This document shows, in pieces, positions 11,371 through 22,320 of a stretch of 64,000 nucleotides of DNA. Source of the DNA: Gastrolobium villosum. Lineage: Eukaryota > Streptophyta > Magnoliopsida > Fabales > Fabaceae. Every line of letters starts with the position of its first letter. Position 1 is the first letter of the stretch. The notes under the pieces were generated by a model. It was not told the DNA's origin, did not search any database, and saw only the letters and a list, made by a program, of their open reading frames with translations. The translations under genes and the position numbers were made by a program. The stretch lies in assembly GCA_032173675.1 (NCBI GenBank), contig JAVKPL010009440.1, positions 124,001-188,000 on the forward strand. The letters run 5' to 3'.

Positions 11371-12023
11371 CTTCAAAGCACGGACATGCCCTTGGAAAAC
11401 AAATTTGCGTGTCGGACACGCGTCTGACATATGGTCAATATTTGGGGACACGCGATCAACTCTCCGACATATTCCGACACGTTTTACCAACACGCGGCCA
11501 ACGCCTCGGACACTTTTTTTTTTAATCTTAATTTTATTTTGTTAACTAAATATAAAAGAAATAAGGGAATTAGTTTTCTCATTTTACATGAGAAAATTTT
11601 CTCATGTTACACTCACAATACATGAGTGGGGTCCATAAAAAGGTGAGAAGACAAAAAAGTCAAGATGGGACCCACTCATGTATTGTGAGTGTGGCATGAG
11701 AAAATTTTCTCATGTAAAATGAGAAAACTATTTCCCAAGAAATAATTATAAATTAATTTTTTTTGTTATGAAATTGTACATGAAAAATTAATAAAGTGCG
11801 AAAAATTATTTATATTTATATTTACGTTATGAAATTTAAATATTTGATTGGTTATATGACTTATTATGGACTCTTATATGTATTAAATATAAATTATATT
11901 ATATATATTAAAATCTTTATTCAATATCAAAACGTGTCTCAACGTGTCCAAATATGACATTTTTTAGAATTAACGTGTCGACGTGTCGTGTTGTGTCCTG
12001 TGTCCCGTGTCCGTACATCATAG
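11371..12023 (-). mobile_element. hAT-like element (GTGTC-rich), with a MITE inside
   Basis: An inverted relative of the element at 19576-20002. It begins CTTCAAAGCACGGACATG and ends GTGTCCGTACATCATAG. Flanks are ATGTCAAC (11363-11370) and ACGTCAAC (12024-12031), a 7/8 match to an 8-bp hAT-type duplication. Total 653 bp, of which 172 bp is a MITE that landed in it later. Both halves are full of (C)GACACG words. Confidence 0.78.
11566..11737. mobile_element. MITE, 9-bp-TSD family, almost perfect palindrome
   Basis: A 172-bp foldback. TTTTCTCATTTTACATGAGA near the left end is mirrored near the right end, and ATACATGAGTGGG is mirrored by CCCACTCATGTAT. Flanked by AGAAATAAG (11557-11565) and AGAAATAAT (11738-11746), 8/9. 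Inserted into the hAT element. It is the most symmetrical, and so probably among the youngest, of the family here. Confidence 0.82.
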
Positions 12024-12116
12024 ACGTCAACTGACAGGAAAAAATTATAATATTTTTTATTGTTGCAAATAATCTTTATATTTGCTTTTTATGTGTCATT
12101 GTGTAATATTAAGATG

Positions 12117-12280
12117 GGGTTTGTATTTTTCTTTTAACATGACACAATAAACTTTTCTACACACACAACATTTTGTGGGCCCACACTTTTTAAAGAAAAA
12201 AAGAAAACTACGGCACGTAAAATGAATCTCTATAATATTACACAATCATTTTTCCTACAACATAACTCGCATAAAACCCT
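12117..12280. mobile_element. MITE, 9-bp-TSD family
   Basis: 164 bp, GGGTTTGTATTTTTC to CGCATAAAACCCT, with the ACAACATTTTGTGGGCCCACA core. The perfect 9-bp repeat ATTAAGATG flanks it (12108-12116, 12281-12289). Confidence 0.88.
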
Positions 12281-12374
12281 ATTAAGATGTCATGTTCAGC
12301 TTAAAAAATAAAAAAGATGTCCTGCTCAACTGGTAGTAAGTATACGATCCGAACCCTTAATTTAATTTTATTAA

Positions 12375-12531
12375 GGATTTATCATCTATCATTTAACATG
12401 ATCACACAATCTTTCCTACACACACAACATTTTGTGGGGCCCGCAGCAAAAAAAAAAAACTTCAGCACGCAAAACGAATCTTTATAACATAACACGATCA
12501 CTTTTCCTACAACATAACTCTTGTAAAACTC
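12375..12531. mobile_element. MITE, 9-bp-TSD family
   Basis: 157 bp, with the same core (ACAACATTTTGTGGGGCCC) as the copy at 12117. The perfect 9-bp repeat TTTTATTAA flanks it (12366-12374, 12532-12540). Two copies therefore sit within 420 bp in the same orientation but with different target sites, so they are separate insertions rather than a tandem duplication. Confidence 0.88.
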
Positions 12532-13742
12532 TTTTATTAATTATCCAACGGTCGAAATCTAGTGGATTGATGAGTAGCTCTGTAATTGATGAGTATATTT
12601 TTTGTATTCTTTACTAAAATTATTAAAAGTGGAATTTAAGTGGGTGTAATAGGTAAAGTCAGTTTTATTTTTATTTTTTTCATTCTAGTAAAAAATTATT
12701 GAGTCTCAGTGTTCCCATAATATTGAAGATATTTTTTATAATAGACTTAAAATTCCCTAAAAAAAATAAAATAAAAAGTGCATTTAAAAGCAACTATCCC
12801 ATCTCAATCTTTTCATCGACTTTCAAAGAAAAATTGACAACACATTACATGTTTTCCGATACTGTTTGCATACCAGCAACATATCGACGAGTTAGGTTTG
12901 CTTAACTAAGATGAATGAATATTAAGCAACAAAAAGCGGGACAGAAGGTGAGTGAGAGGAGTCACGGCACCAACTTCTCGGAGTTGGCCGAGGACAGCAA
13001 ATTGCTTAGCTACAATTAAAAGCTTCAAAATCATTACTGAAAAAGCCCTAGACTCATTTACCATCATTGAAAGATTATGCCCGGAAAATCTATTAATGCA
13101 CTAATCTACATATCTTATATGGATGTCATGATGGTTAAGACGCTAGCTTAGCCCAATTAATCATGACGATCCCTACCTAATTATTGGTAGGCTTTTAATT
13201 GCTAGATATGCAACCACCTTTTTTTCGGTTGATTTTTAATATATGTTGGTCATTGACCCATATACCCTCACTTTCGATCAAATTTGTCTTTAAGAAATTG
13301 GAAATTGCTTGTAAAACATGAATCGATGGACCTAATAAAGATGTGTTAATCTAATTTATTCCACATATTAATTTTATGCTAGCCAACCCAACCCTAAATA
13401 GATTAAAATATCGTATCGATCGGTTAGGTTAAATATAATCAGAATCATGGGATAAGCTTTAACATGTTTGTTGCGCTTCGTATTAATTAGCTATAGCTTG
13501 TTAAAGCAAATATCAGGAACGGTAAACGACAACTAATATTTGAAGTGTGTACTAGCTTTGTACTTACCTTCAAGATTGTTCCACATCTCCACGTGCCAGA
13601 GTTGGATGGAGTCCCAATCCAGGTATGAATTATATTTGCAGTAACTGTTGCACTTCACCTGTTGTCCCATTGTACAAGTATACTATAACAAGGGCGGGAC
13701 TAACAAAAATATGTGTTATATTATTTTATTTTTTTTGTTTTT
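12532..13742. other. Gene-free stretch
   Basis: AT-rich; no gene or classifiable repeat seen. Confidence 0.5.
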
Positions 13743-13913
13743 GGGTTTTCATTTCCTCCTTTAACATAACACAATAAAATTTCCTACATACATAACATTT
13801 TATGGGGCCTACACAATTTAAAACAAAAAAAAAAGAAAAAAATATGGCACGCAAAATGAATCTCTATAACATTACACGATCACTTTTCCTACAACATAAT
13901 AAACATAAAACTC
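13743..13913. mobile_element. MITE, 9-bp-TSD family
   Basis: 171 bp, GGGTTTTCATTTCC to AAACATAAAACTC, with core ACATAACATTTTATGGGGCC. The perfect 9-bp repeat TTTGTTTTT flanks it (13734-13742, 13914-13922). Confidence 0.87.
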
Positions 13914-13935
13914 TTTGTTTTTATCATGTTACGTG

Positions 13936-14519
13936 CAGAGGCGGAGAGAGGGGGAGGCTAGGGTGGGCGGTCAACCCCCTCCCCTCAAAAAAAAATGAAA
14001 AAAAAATTTATGTAGTTAAAGGCTAAATATGGTACTATTGTTACTATTAAGTGCTTATTCTAGAAGATTTAGTTTGATATCCAAGTTGAAATCTACTTTC
14101 AGTTCATCCTTTTGTTCTCTTTTCATTTGCATGATTGTGTTTTTCTGTGTAGTGGTTTCATATAAAGAAAATGAGTTTACTCTAACTTAAAAAATTCACT
14201 TTTTGGGTCAACTTGGTTTCAGTCTTTTATTTATAAAAAAAATTGTAGTTAAAAGCATTGTTTTAGTTAAGGCATTTTTTTGGTGAAAAGGCATTTTTTG
14301 TAATTATTACTTTAAACTACTTTTTATCTCTGTTGGACCGGCCAATAGTACATTTTTTCTGTCTTTGAAATGTTGTTAAATTTTAAAATTTTGATAAGAA
14401 ATCACATAAATGAGTTCCATGAAGATATGAGGTCAATAGATAAACAAAATATAGATATTATATAAGATAGAAAATTAATTTTCATCCCCCCTTCTCCTCT
14501 AATCCTGGCTCCGCCACTA
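13936..14519. mobile_element. hAT-like element with AGAGGCGGAG / CTCCGCCACT ends
   Basis: Short inverted termini (CAGAGGCGGAG on the left, CTCCGCCACTA on the right). Flanked by GTTACGTG (13928-13935) and GTTACATG (14520-14527), 7/8. The 584-bp interior is AT-rich and non-coding. It interrupts yet another MITE of the 9-bp family, whose arms lie on either side. Confidence 0.72.
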
Positions 14520-14527
14520 GTTACATG

Positions 14528-14668
14528 ACAAGAAACCATTTTTTACACTTTCATAATATATGTGGGGTTCACTAAATAGTGGAGTGAGAAAAAAAATCAA
14601 AGGTGGGGGCCAACTTAAATTGTGTGCGTAGGAAAATTGATTTCTTATCATGTAACATGACAAATCAT
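14528..14668. mobile_element. Right part of a MITE split by the 13936 hAT element
   Basis: Contains ACATGACAAGAAACC and, mirrored at the other end, TTATCATGTAACATGACAAATC, around a GTGGGGTTCAC/GTGGGGGCC core. The missing left tip lies before 13936 (TATCATGTTAC). Confidence 0.55.
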
Positions 14669-15570
14669 TTTTCCCTTTTTTTTTTATAAAAACAGATATT
14701 TTTTGTATTTTTTTTTGTTTTGAAAGTTAAAAGTCAATATCCAAAACAAAAACAAGTAACACATGTTTTCTAAATTTGATTAAAAAAAAAATTAGTTACA
14801 ATTTTAAAAAAATTTTAACAAAACATGACTTATCAAATGATTCTTTCTTTCTCTTTTTTTGTTCTGAAAGTTAAAAAAATTATTTTTAGAAACAGTATTC
14901 AAACAAATCCATAATAACTACCGTTAATCTTAACGTTCCTGACTCCGCGTCACACTTATTGGGGAAAATATACAAATTGCATGATGAGGAAAAATATTAT
15001 ATGTACAAATAATGTGTTTCACATAAACTTCAGGTCATCCATGGTTCAAAAAATTTAGGTTAAAACAACAGACAATAATTTTTTTTATCCATTATTCGAT
15101 TAATTTGGTTGAATCAAATTGATTCACAAAGCCGGCAAGTTTTTGTAAGAATTTTCCTACCAACTTTTTTAACACAACTGTATATTTATAATTGGAATTC
15201 GAGAACTTTGGTTAAACTAGAACAACCTTATTCACCAAAAAAAAACAAACTAGAACAACCTTATGCCAGTTATCTATATGCTTGGTGATAATAATTTTAT
15301 TTTTTTATTTTAAGTTTTTTAGAAATTTGTAATACAATTTTTCAATCAAATAATATTGCTCATTGCACAATTAAGTGCGGAATTGGGGATTGGGAAGTTG
15401 TGTTTGTAGAACTATTTAAGGGGTAAAGGAAACAATGTGAAAATAATCACAAAGAAATTCATGACACATATTAGAAATTTAAGTATGCACGATTGGTAAT
15501 TAAGTATCACATCGATTAGGATTAGAGTAAAGGCCATATGAGTAGTGGAAAAAATCATAAACTCAATACT
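14669..15570. other. AT-rich repeat-derived stretch
   Basis: 14660-14920 resembles 46090-46310: both contain TTTTGAAAGTTAAAA, CCAAATTTGATT-type and AACAGTATTCAAA words. It is an unclassified AT-rich dispersed repeat. No gene seen. Confidence 0.4.
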
Positions 15571-15572
15571 TT

Positions 15573-15771
15573 GACTACTAGAAAAAAAATCTGTATAGCG
15601 ACGAAATTGCTATGAAAATTCTGTCGCTAATTTCATTCTCGCTATTAATTTCCTTCGCGAATTCCTCATTAAATCGTTTGCGAGGAAATTTGCGACGGAA
15701 AATAATAATGAAGATGAAATTAGCAACGGAATTTTCATAGCAATTTTGTCACTATATAAATTTTTTCTAGT
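15573..15771. mobile_element. Miniature CACTA-like palindrome
   Basis: Starts ACTACTAGAAAAAAAATCTG and ends AAATTTTTTCTAGTAA. Next to the ends, ATAGCGACGAAATTGCTATG is mirrored by CATAGCAATTTTGTCACTAT. The CTACTAGAAA tip and GCGACGGAA words are those of CACTA elements (compare 61217). About 200 bp, non-coding. Confidence 0.62.
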
Positions 15772-15913
15772 AATTAAGTTTATGATTAAAATATATGGTG
15801 TTTAACTCACTTGTTATGATTTTAGGCTTTTTACTTAATCTATTGAAGTCATTTTTTTGTGATGACCATCAAGTGATATTAGGACCAATGATTAATTGAC
15901 CATGCCGAATATT

Positions 15914-16206
15914 TGTAAAGAACCATTTCAATTCAAAATTTTAAGGTGTTGGATGAGGGTCTTTTTAATAGTTTATATTATTCTCTAACGCACCCCGTTA
16001 CACAAGAGTCATTTGGGCTTGAAGTATGGATATTGCACGGACCCATTTTTTTTATCTTGTGCTTATTTTATTCCACTCGAAAGTGGGGGTGATGGATCGA
16101 ACTCGTGATCTTGTGGTCAAACTCTGATACCATATAAAGAACAACTTCAACCCAAAACCTTAAAGTATTAGGTGAAAATCTTTTTAATTATTTATTATTC
16201 TCTAAG
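15914..16206 (-). mobile_element. TRIM retroelement, minus orientation
   Basis: Two direct repeats of about 75 bp (15914-15992 and 16133-16206) share TTCAAYCCAAAAYYTTAA-like and TATTATTCTCTAA sequence. Between them, read on the minus strand, TGGTATCAGAG (16122-16132) matches the initiator-tRNA-Met primer-binding site next to the LTR, followed by about 130 bp of non-coding interior. A C-rich tract on the plus strand (CACCCCGT) beside the other LTR would be the polypurine tract. LTR tips are decayed (TATAAAGAAC for TGTAAAGAAC), so it is old. No matching target duplication. Confidence 0.75.
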
Positions 16207-16557
16207 TTGATGGTTGATGGTTGATGTTTAATTTTGTGCTTGTCGAATCCATCTGTTAGGAACTTAAATCAGCTTGAAGTTACAATATAATTATGATAAA
16301 AATGTTTATCTTTTTAAATGACACAACTTATATTCTTCCACTCTCACAAAGAGATGGGACCCACATCTTTATTTTTTTTTGTCAACTCTCTCTCTTCTTT
16401 ATCTATCTCTTTCTCTCTCTTAAAATGATATAACCATACATCCTTTAAAATGATACACACTTTACCCTATAACTATCATATGTATTTTGTCAGGAAAAAA
16501 TTAATCTAAATTCTATTAATTCTTTTGTGATCGCAACTCACGGGTATATTTTATGGG

Positions 16558-16558
<1 letters not shown>

Positions 16559-16625
<67 letters not shown>
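16559..16625. repeat. (TA)n microsatellite
   Basis: About 33 TA units, abutting the MITE that follows. Confidence 0.97.
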
Positions 16626-16628
<3 letters not shown>

Positions 16629-16780
16629 ATAGGAAATTTGTAATGTCATGTTACTCTCACAAAAAGTGATGGCCCCATCTTATTTTTTATTTTTTTTTCT
16701 TTTTGAGTGGAACCCACATCAAACATATTAGAGTAACATGACACTACAAATTTTCTACAACATGACACATATAAAACCCT
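16626..16780. mobile_element. MITE, 9-bp-TSD family, left tip lost in (TA)n
   Basis: GGAAATTTGTAATGTCATGTTACTCTC on the left (key words AATGTCATGTTACTC) is mirrored by GAGTAACATGACACTACAAAT on the right, which then continues to ATAAAACCCT. The corresponding left tip is replaced by the TA array. The core is ATGGCCCCATC / GTGGAACCCAC. Confidence 0.7.
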
Positions 16781-19199
16781 ATATGCATACTAAAATGGAA
16801 TCAGTCACTCATTGCGAGTGTACGTGCTCTCACGGTAAGCTCACAGGAATGAATATGATCTTAAAATGCGAAAGTTATGTAATAAATATTTATCCAAAAC
16901 TGATTAACCTTAAAACAATAACTTAAAAGTTTGTCTTCTATAATTCATACGTGATTGAATTTGCGTAACTTTTTAGAAAAAGATTGCTTTTTAAGTTGTT
17001 TTAGTAAAATTTTAACTATACATTATTACAAATACAAAATAAGATAATCAAAAATACAATTAAGATACAACCTAATTAAATTGTCAATTTTCTTTTACCA
17101 AAAAAAAAAAAAAAATTGTCAATTTTATAATCTCTAAATCAGTTAATTCTAGGGTAATTAAAAAGCCTACCTCAAGTTGTACAAGTTAGCAATATCAAAT
17201 TATCGAGGATATCATAAAGTGTTGGTTATTAATTAGGGTGATTCTTCATTTTAATAAGAAATAATTTCCCATGTGAAAAATTTATGTTGGTTCTATCTGT
17301 ATAAATAAAGAGTAAATGATTTCTCCGTTAATGGAGATAAGTTATCTCCAGTGAGCACAGAATGATGTCATTTTGTGGTGAAAATCAAGGTACTTTTGTG
17401 ATTCTAATTTATTGTAGGTTATATCAGTCTTTATCATTATAATTTTTTAATCTTATAATCCAAAACGACATTATTTTGGCTTATTATATTTTTTCCATAA
17501 ATAAATTATCTTTTTTTTGTTTTTAAGGATAGTCTTACAAATGAGATTAATTTTTTTAAATTACCATGAAGTGATACACTTAATTAAGTTTTCTCTAAAG
17601 GTAACGTTTCTAATACTCAAACATGTATCCTCCCCTCGAAACATTATAGGATGAAGACAAATTCTTACCTTCGACAAAATTCAAACTCGCCACCAATTTA
17701 ATTGACGCAAACGTGCCTTTCCCATTCGTCCTAACAGGTGTTAGCTTCACCTTAACCATTGTAATCAACGTCATGACGAATCATCTTTGAAATTCTGCCC
17801 CTGCCCCTGTTAAAAGTCAAATGCAACATTTCCATTCTTTCAAGTTTTAACTGCTCGTATGTTATACAATTACCATATATAACTTTTATGCTTTCCATCT
17901 TTTTTGGGACTTAAAAGGTTATATATATTTGCAAATATACTATACTAATACCAATACCCAATCGGCAATCCCCAATTTTCATTTAAATTTATTTTACCGA
18001 AACAATATAAGTTTATTTTTTTTTGATAAACTACAATATAAGTTTTCAAATTCAAGATCATTGATAATTTTTTTAAATAACACTTACTATTTGTCCAATT
18101 TATTTTCTATAAGCTGTTAGTCCATTCTTAATAACTTGTATGTGGATATATATATTCTGGCATTCTAATTAACACATTTCATATAAATTCGAAAATATTA
18201 TGTATTTCTGAATAATTAAGGAGACTATTTTATATAGTAGTACTGTGTTATATATTTACAAATAAAAATCTAAACTTGGAATTATGTAAAAATCAACCTA
18301 AATGTAAAAGATATACTGAAAAAAAAAAAAAAAAAAGCAAGCCAACCTAGATATGTACAACATGAATTTCAGCTTCTAGCTTTATAAGAGACAATTGATT
18401 TGCGTATGTATCCAAAATCTTAGACAATTAATTCTTTAAAGAGGATTAACATCATGTTAGATTTCAAATCCCATTATTTCTTATAATATTAAGACTAGTT
18501 TTGCTAATTTGTCTCGTTACTGGCTTGACAGAATAAGAAATTTAATAAAAGCTATCTACATTGAACCGGCCAAGATATTAGTGCAATCTATTAATTTTCT
18601 TTTAAACTGTTTAGTCAAAAAGTTAAAATTGTTAATGCGGTGTCTGCAAAGTTCCCAATAAAAATTAGGACTAATAAGTTTACGTGTCCATGAAATTATA
18701 TAGTAGAGCTTGTTTGATTATGTTAAACATGTATTTTTTATTATATTTTTTTCCGGTGAAGTTAAACATGTACTTTAATTTGTACCACGTTGCTAGTTGA
18801 CCCGTGAGACAGTAGGTAATTTATATTTTTAAATAATTGCTCATTGATGAATAATGCATTTGAATTAGGAAAATTTTAACTCACTTTTTCAACGTAATGG
18901 TAAGTTTTGGTCTCAAAATCATTTTAAAGGCAAATGATAATAATATATTATTTGATATTTTTTAAATATTTTATTATTAAATAATTTTTTTTACTCGCCT
19001 AGTTATTAATGATAAAAAGTAAAATCAAGTTATTTAGGGTAGAGTTATATTTCCAAACTTTTTTTATTTATAAACTATTGATAGAGAGGTCACATCATCT
19101 CCTACATGAGAAAGATGCAAGTTTCATTGTCTGGAATGAGGTGCATTCTGATAAGTGATAACACATGCAAATCTATTGCAGTTTAGGATTTCAGGTCAT
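16781..19199. other. Gene-free stretch
   Basis: 17310-17480 resembles 46895-47080 (ATTATAATTTTTTAATC and AAACGACATTATTT words, GATAAGTTATCTCC-like palindromes): a diverged foldback repeat. The rest is AT-rich without recognisable genes. Confidence 0.45.
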
Positions 19200-19376
19200 A
19201 AATGTATGGCTTTTATAATTCTCATTCAAAATGATAATTTGAATTTTTTTACACACCCTTCAATTTCCGTATCAACGTGGATCCTACACATAATTTATTC
19301 TAACATACAGGTCGCACATGCTTTTTGTCTCTACAACATGAGAATTCAATTCTCATGTTGAATGAGAAATATAAAA
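19200..19376. mobile_element. MITE, 9-bp-TSD family (copy without clear TSD)
   Basis: CTTTTATAATTCTCATTC to CATGTTGAATGAGAAATATAAAACCC (key ends TTTTATAATTCTC and GAGAAATATAAAACCC). Same interior as 5655-5825 (CAATTTCCGT and TTTTTGTCTCTACAACATGAG). Target duplication not readable. Confidence 0.7.
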
Positions 19377-19575
19377 CCCTTATGTGAAATTTTCAATTCT
19401 TGATAATCATTTCTTAATGGGAAAATCAATTCTTATACTGTAGGAATCCAAAAAATTTCTTCAGCTCTCTCTTCGAAATGAGCGTCGCATGTTTTTTTGT
19501 TTTTATTTTTATTTTTCTTCCATGTGGGACCCCCATTTGATTGTTTCTGCGGGAAAAAATGTCATCATATGCGGC

Positions 19576-20002
19576 CTATGTAGCACCGACACCGACACGG
19601 GACACGTGACACGATACGACACGACATTCCGACACATAAATTCTAAAAAATGTTAGATTTCGACACGTTAGGACACGTTTTGATATTAAATAGTATTTTT
19701 AATTTATGTAGTGTATATTATGTTTAATATTCAATTATTTAACAAAAAAATGAATCTAAAATTATAATATTCATAAATTTTGCAAAGAAATATAAGATAT
19801 CGCAAATATTTATATCAAACTCAATAAAATGGTAATCGTAATCCAATGAATCTAATAGTTAGAACTAAAAACTGCAAGCAACACAACTTTTAAACCTTTT
19901 TTTGAATTTCTATAACGCGTGTTGAAGTGTCGGGGAGTGTCGGAGTGTCGGGAAGTATCAGACACGACACGTTAGAGTTTTTGAAGTGTCTGTGCTTCAT
20001 AG
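19576..20002 (+). mobile_element. hAT-like element, GTGTC-rich, intact ends
   Basis: 427 bp. It begins CTATGTAGCACCGACACCG and ends GTGTCTGTGCTTCATAG, inverted termini of about 17 bp. The perfect 8-bp repeat TATGCGGC flanks it (19568-19575, 20003-20010). Subterminal regions are packed with GACACG (left) and GTGTCGG (right); the centre is AT-rich. No coding capacity, so it depends on a hAT transposase elsewhere. Confidence 0.88.
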
Positions 20003-20186
20003 TATGCGGCATAAGAATACTATTGCCCTTTCTTTAATTTGATAAACACTTGTACTTTAATTATATTTTATAATTGTTTAATTAATATTAAAAAAAATTC
20101 TAGACAGATAACTACCTCAAAAAAAAAAATGCATGTTAGATTTTTAATATGTTTTTCATTAGAATTATAATCATAATATTATATTC

Positions 20187-20400
20187 TGGAAGGATATATT
20201 TACCACCAAAAAAAGTTTATAACAATTACAACTAAGCTAATTAACATTGATTTCCGTCGGTTATAATTTATTGAAAATTATTGGTCGCATTTATTATTTA
20301 ATTATTAATTCCCAATAAATTATAACCGATAGATTATGAAAATCAACGGTGATTAGGTTGGTTGTAAAGGTGGTAAACTTCTTTGGTGATAAGTATATCC
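20187..20400. mobile_element. Foldback MITE with GGATATA ends
   Basis: AGGATATATTTACCACCAAAA on the left is mirrored by TTTGGTGATAAGTATATCCT on the right. Inside, TCGGTTATAATTTATTG is mirrored by CAATAAATTATAACCGA. Relatives lie at 37804 and 58196. Confidence 0.65.
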
Positions 20401-20572
20401 TGCCCTATATAATTTTTCTACTACCAACTTACTACCTATCTAATCATCATTGAATCAACATTTTTTCTCTCTTTATAGATTTTGTAGCATTCTCTCTCTT
20501 TGATCAAATGATGATTAGATTGGTAGTAAATTGATAGTGAAAAATTTTGATAATCAAAATATCCTCCTTTCT
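20400..20572. mobile_element. Second foldback MITE adjoining the first
   Basis: TTTTTCTACTACCAACTTACTACC and CTAATCATCATTGAATC are mirrored by GATGATTAGATTGGTAGTAAATTGATAGTGAAAAATTTTG (key words GATTGGTAGTAAATT). Almost the same sequence as 58196-58372. Confidence 0.65.
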
Positions 20573-21844
20573 GGTATAAAAGTTAAAATTCTTACAGCAA
20601 TGAATAATTTTTTAAAAGTTAGACTTTTATCCACCCAACCGTTGTATTTTAACTGTTAGTATATTTGGACCCAATGAGTGAGACCAAATAATTCATTTAA
20701 TATGTGACTCGACAAAAAATTCACTCGCCAAAATCCCTATATGTAAGTGTAACTTTTGATGAAAATATACAATACCTCAAGTATCTAGTCCCAATAATCA
20801 ATCACTTCAAATATTGTACTTTTTAATGTTTTCCCAATAACTTAAACATCATAAAGTATCCAACATAAGGTTTGAAATAAATCGTTGAAGATCAATACTT
20901 AGCTTCATAATGCTTCCGCTTCAAACCTGTGAATTAATATATGTGTTAGTTATTTTAATCTAAAGGAATTGTTTGGTGTTGTATTTTAAAATTGATGAAC
21001 ATATATACGTATATCAATAACTACATATTATCTTAATTATTTCTATCAAATATTATAAAATTCAACAACAATAAAAATATAATCAATCAACTTAGCTTAT
21101 AATCAGTCCGATAGAGTAGGAATCACTTTGCTAAAAAAAGCGTTTTCAATAGTTAAATGTGTGGTCGACATATGCAGAAAAAAAAACAATTTAAATAATA
21201 TATGTATAAAAGTTATTAAATAACTGATGGACTGTGAATAGAAAAATATTAATATTTTAATTAAAATTTAACTGCAATAAAAAGAAGGCTAGCTAGTATT
21301 CATATAAGAATAGTTAAACAATTATAATTACAAGTTATTGATAAGAAGTGTACTCAAAATTACAACGTTAAACTGGTTAAGTAATTTTTTGTTCAAGTTC
21401 TTGTGAATGCGAAAAAAAATAATTAGGAGAGCAAGCACCACTCTATGATGCGGATATTTTCGGCTCGAAGAGAACTATATCACCAGGAAAATACTTGTGG
21501 TTTATCCAAAAAAAAATAATTACAATGTTAACAATAAATACAATGCATACCCCATTTTTTAAATACAAATAATGCTAAAGAAATAAAGAATGATAAGTTT
21601 AAGGAAAAAGTGTTTATCGGGAAAGAAATAAATATTTATTTTCTACTTGTAAGTTGAAATGAATTTTTATCTTATAATTCCAAACGACTTATTTTAAAAT
21701 TTGGAAAAAATAAATAAAGATGATTTGGGAAAAATCATTCTTAAAAGAAAGAAGTAACATTTCAAAAAAAAATCTCAAACCCTGAGATTACAAAAGATAA
21801 ATTTATCTCTGAATAACCAACTGACAAATTGACAATTGAAATCT
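20573..21844. other. Gene-free AT-rich stretch
   Basis: No gene or classifiable element seen. Confidence 0.5.
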
Positions 21845-22320
21845 TTTCTTTAAAAAATTAATTCAACCCAAAAGCTTAAGTTATTATGTGAAGATCACTT
21901 TAATAATTTTATATTATACTTCTTTAATACACCATCTCAAAGCATATATAGATTAAGAGTTTTATACTACATTTCTCATATATCCCCTCACACAAGAGTC
22001 AATGGACTTGAAAGATAAACAATACACATGTCTCTCATGCTATGTTAAGAAATTCCGTAATATTTAATTATTTATTAATAAAATGAAGGGTTATCATGAT
22101 CAGACTAGTGAGTTGTGACCATTTAAATACCATCTAAAAAGCCATTGCATCAAAAAAAAATTAAGATGTTAGATAAAAGTCAATTAATAATTTTATTATA
22201 TTTTTCTAAGATGTCCCCTCATATAAGAATTCATTGGACTCGAAGGATAGACAATACACGGATCTTATCTACTTACATTAAGAAATTTTGCCACGTTACG
22301 TGTTTCTTTTATTATATTCC
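21845..22320. repeat. Decayed TRIM-like repeats, two in a row
   Basis: Two similar passages (21950-22060 and 22170-22300) each read CCCCTCACACAAGAGTC-like, then GGACTYGAARGATARACAATACAC, then TTAAGAAATT. The first is preceded by TTCAACCCAAAAGCTTAAG, a TRIM LTR signature. Too eroded to define ends. Confidence 0.45.

Noticed and set aside
16122..16132. CTCTGATACCA considered as part of a tRNA gene
   Set aside because: It is the primer-binding site of a minus-oriented TRIM; no cloverleaf around it.
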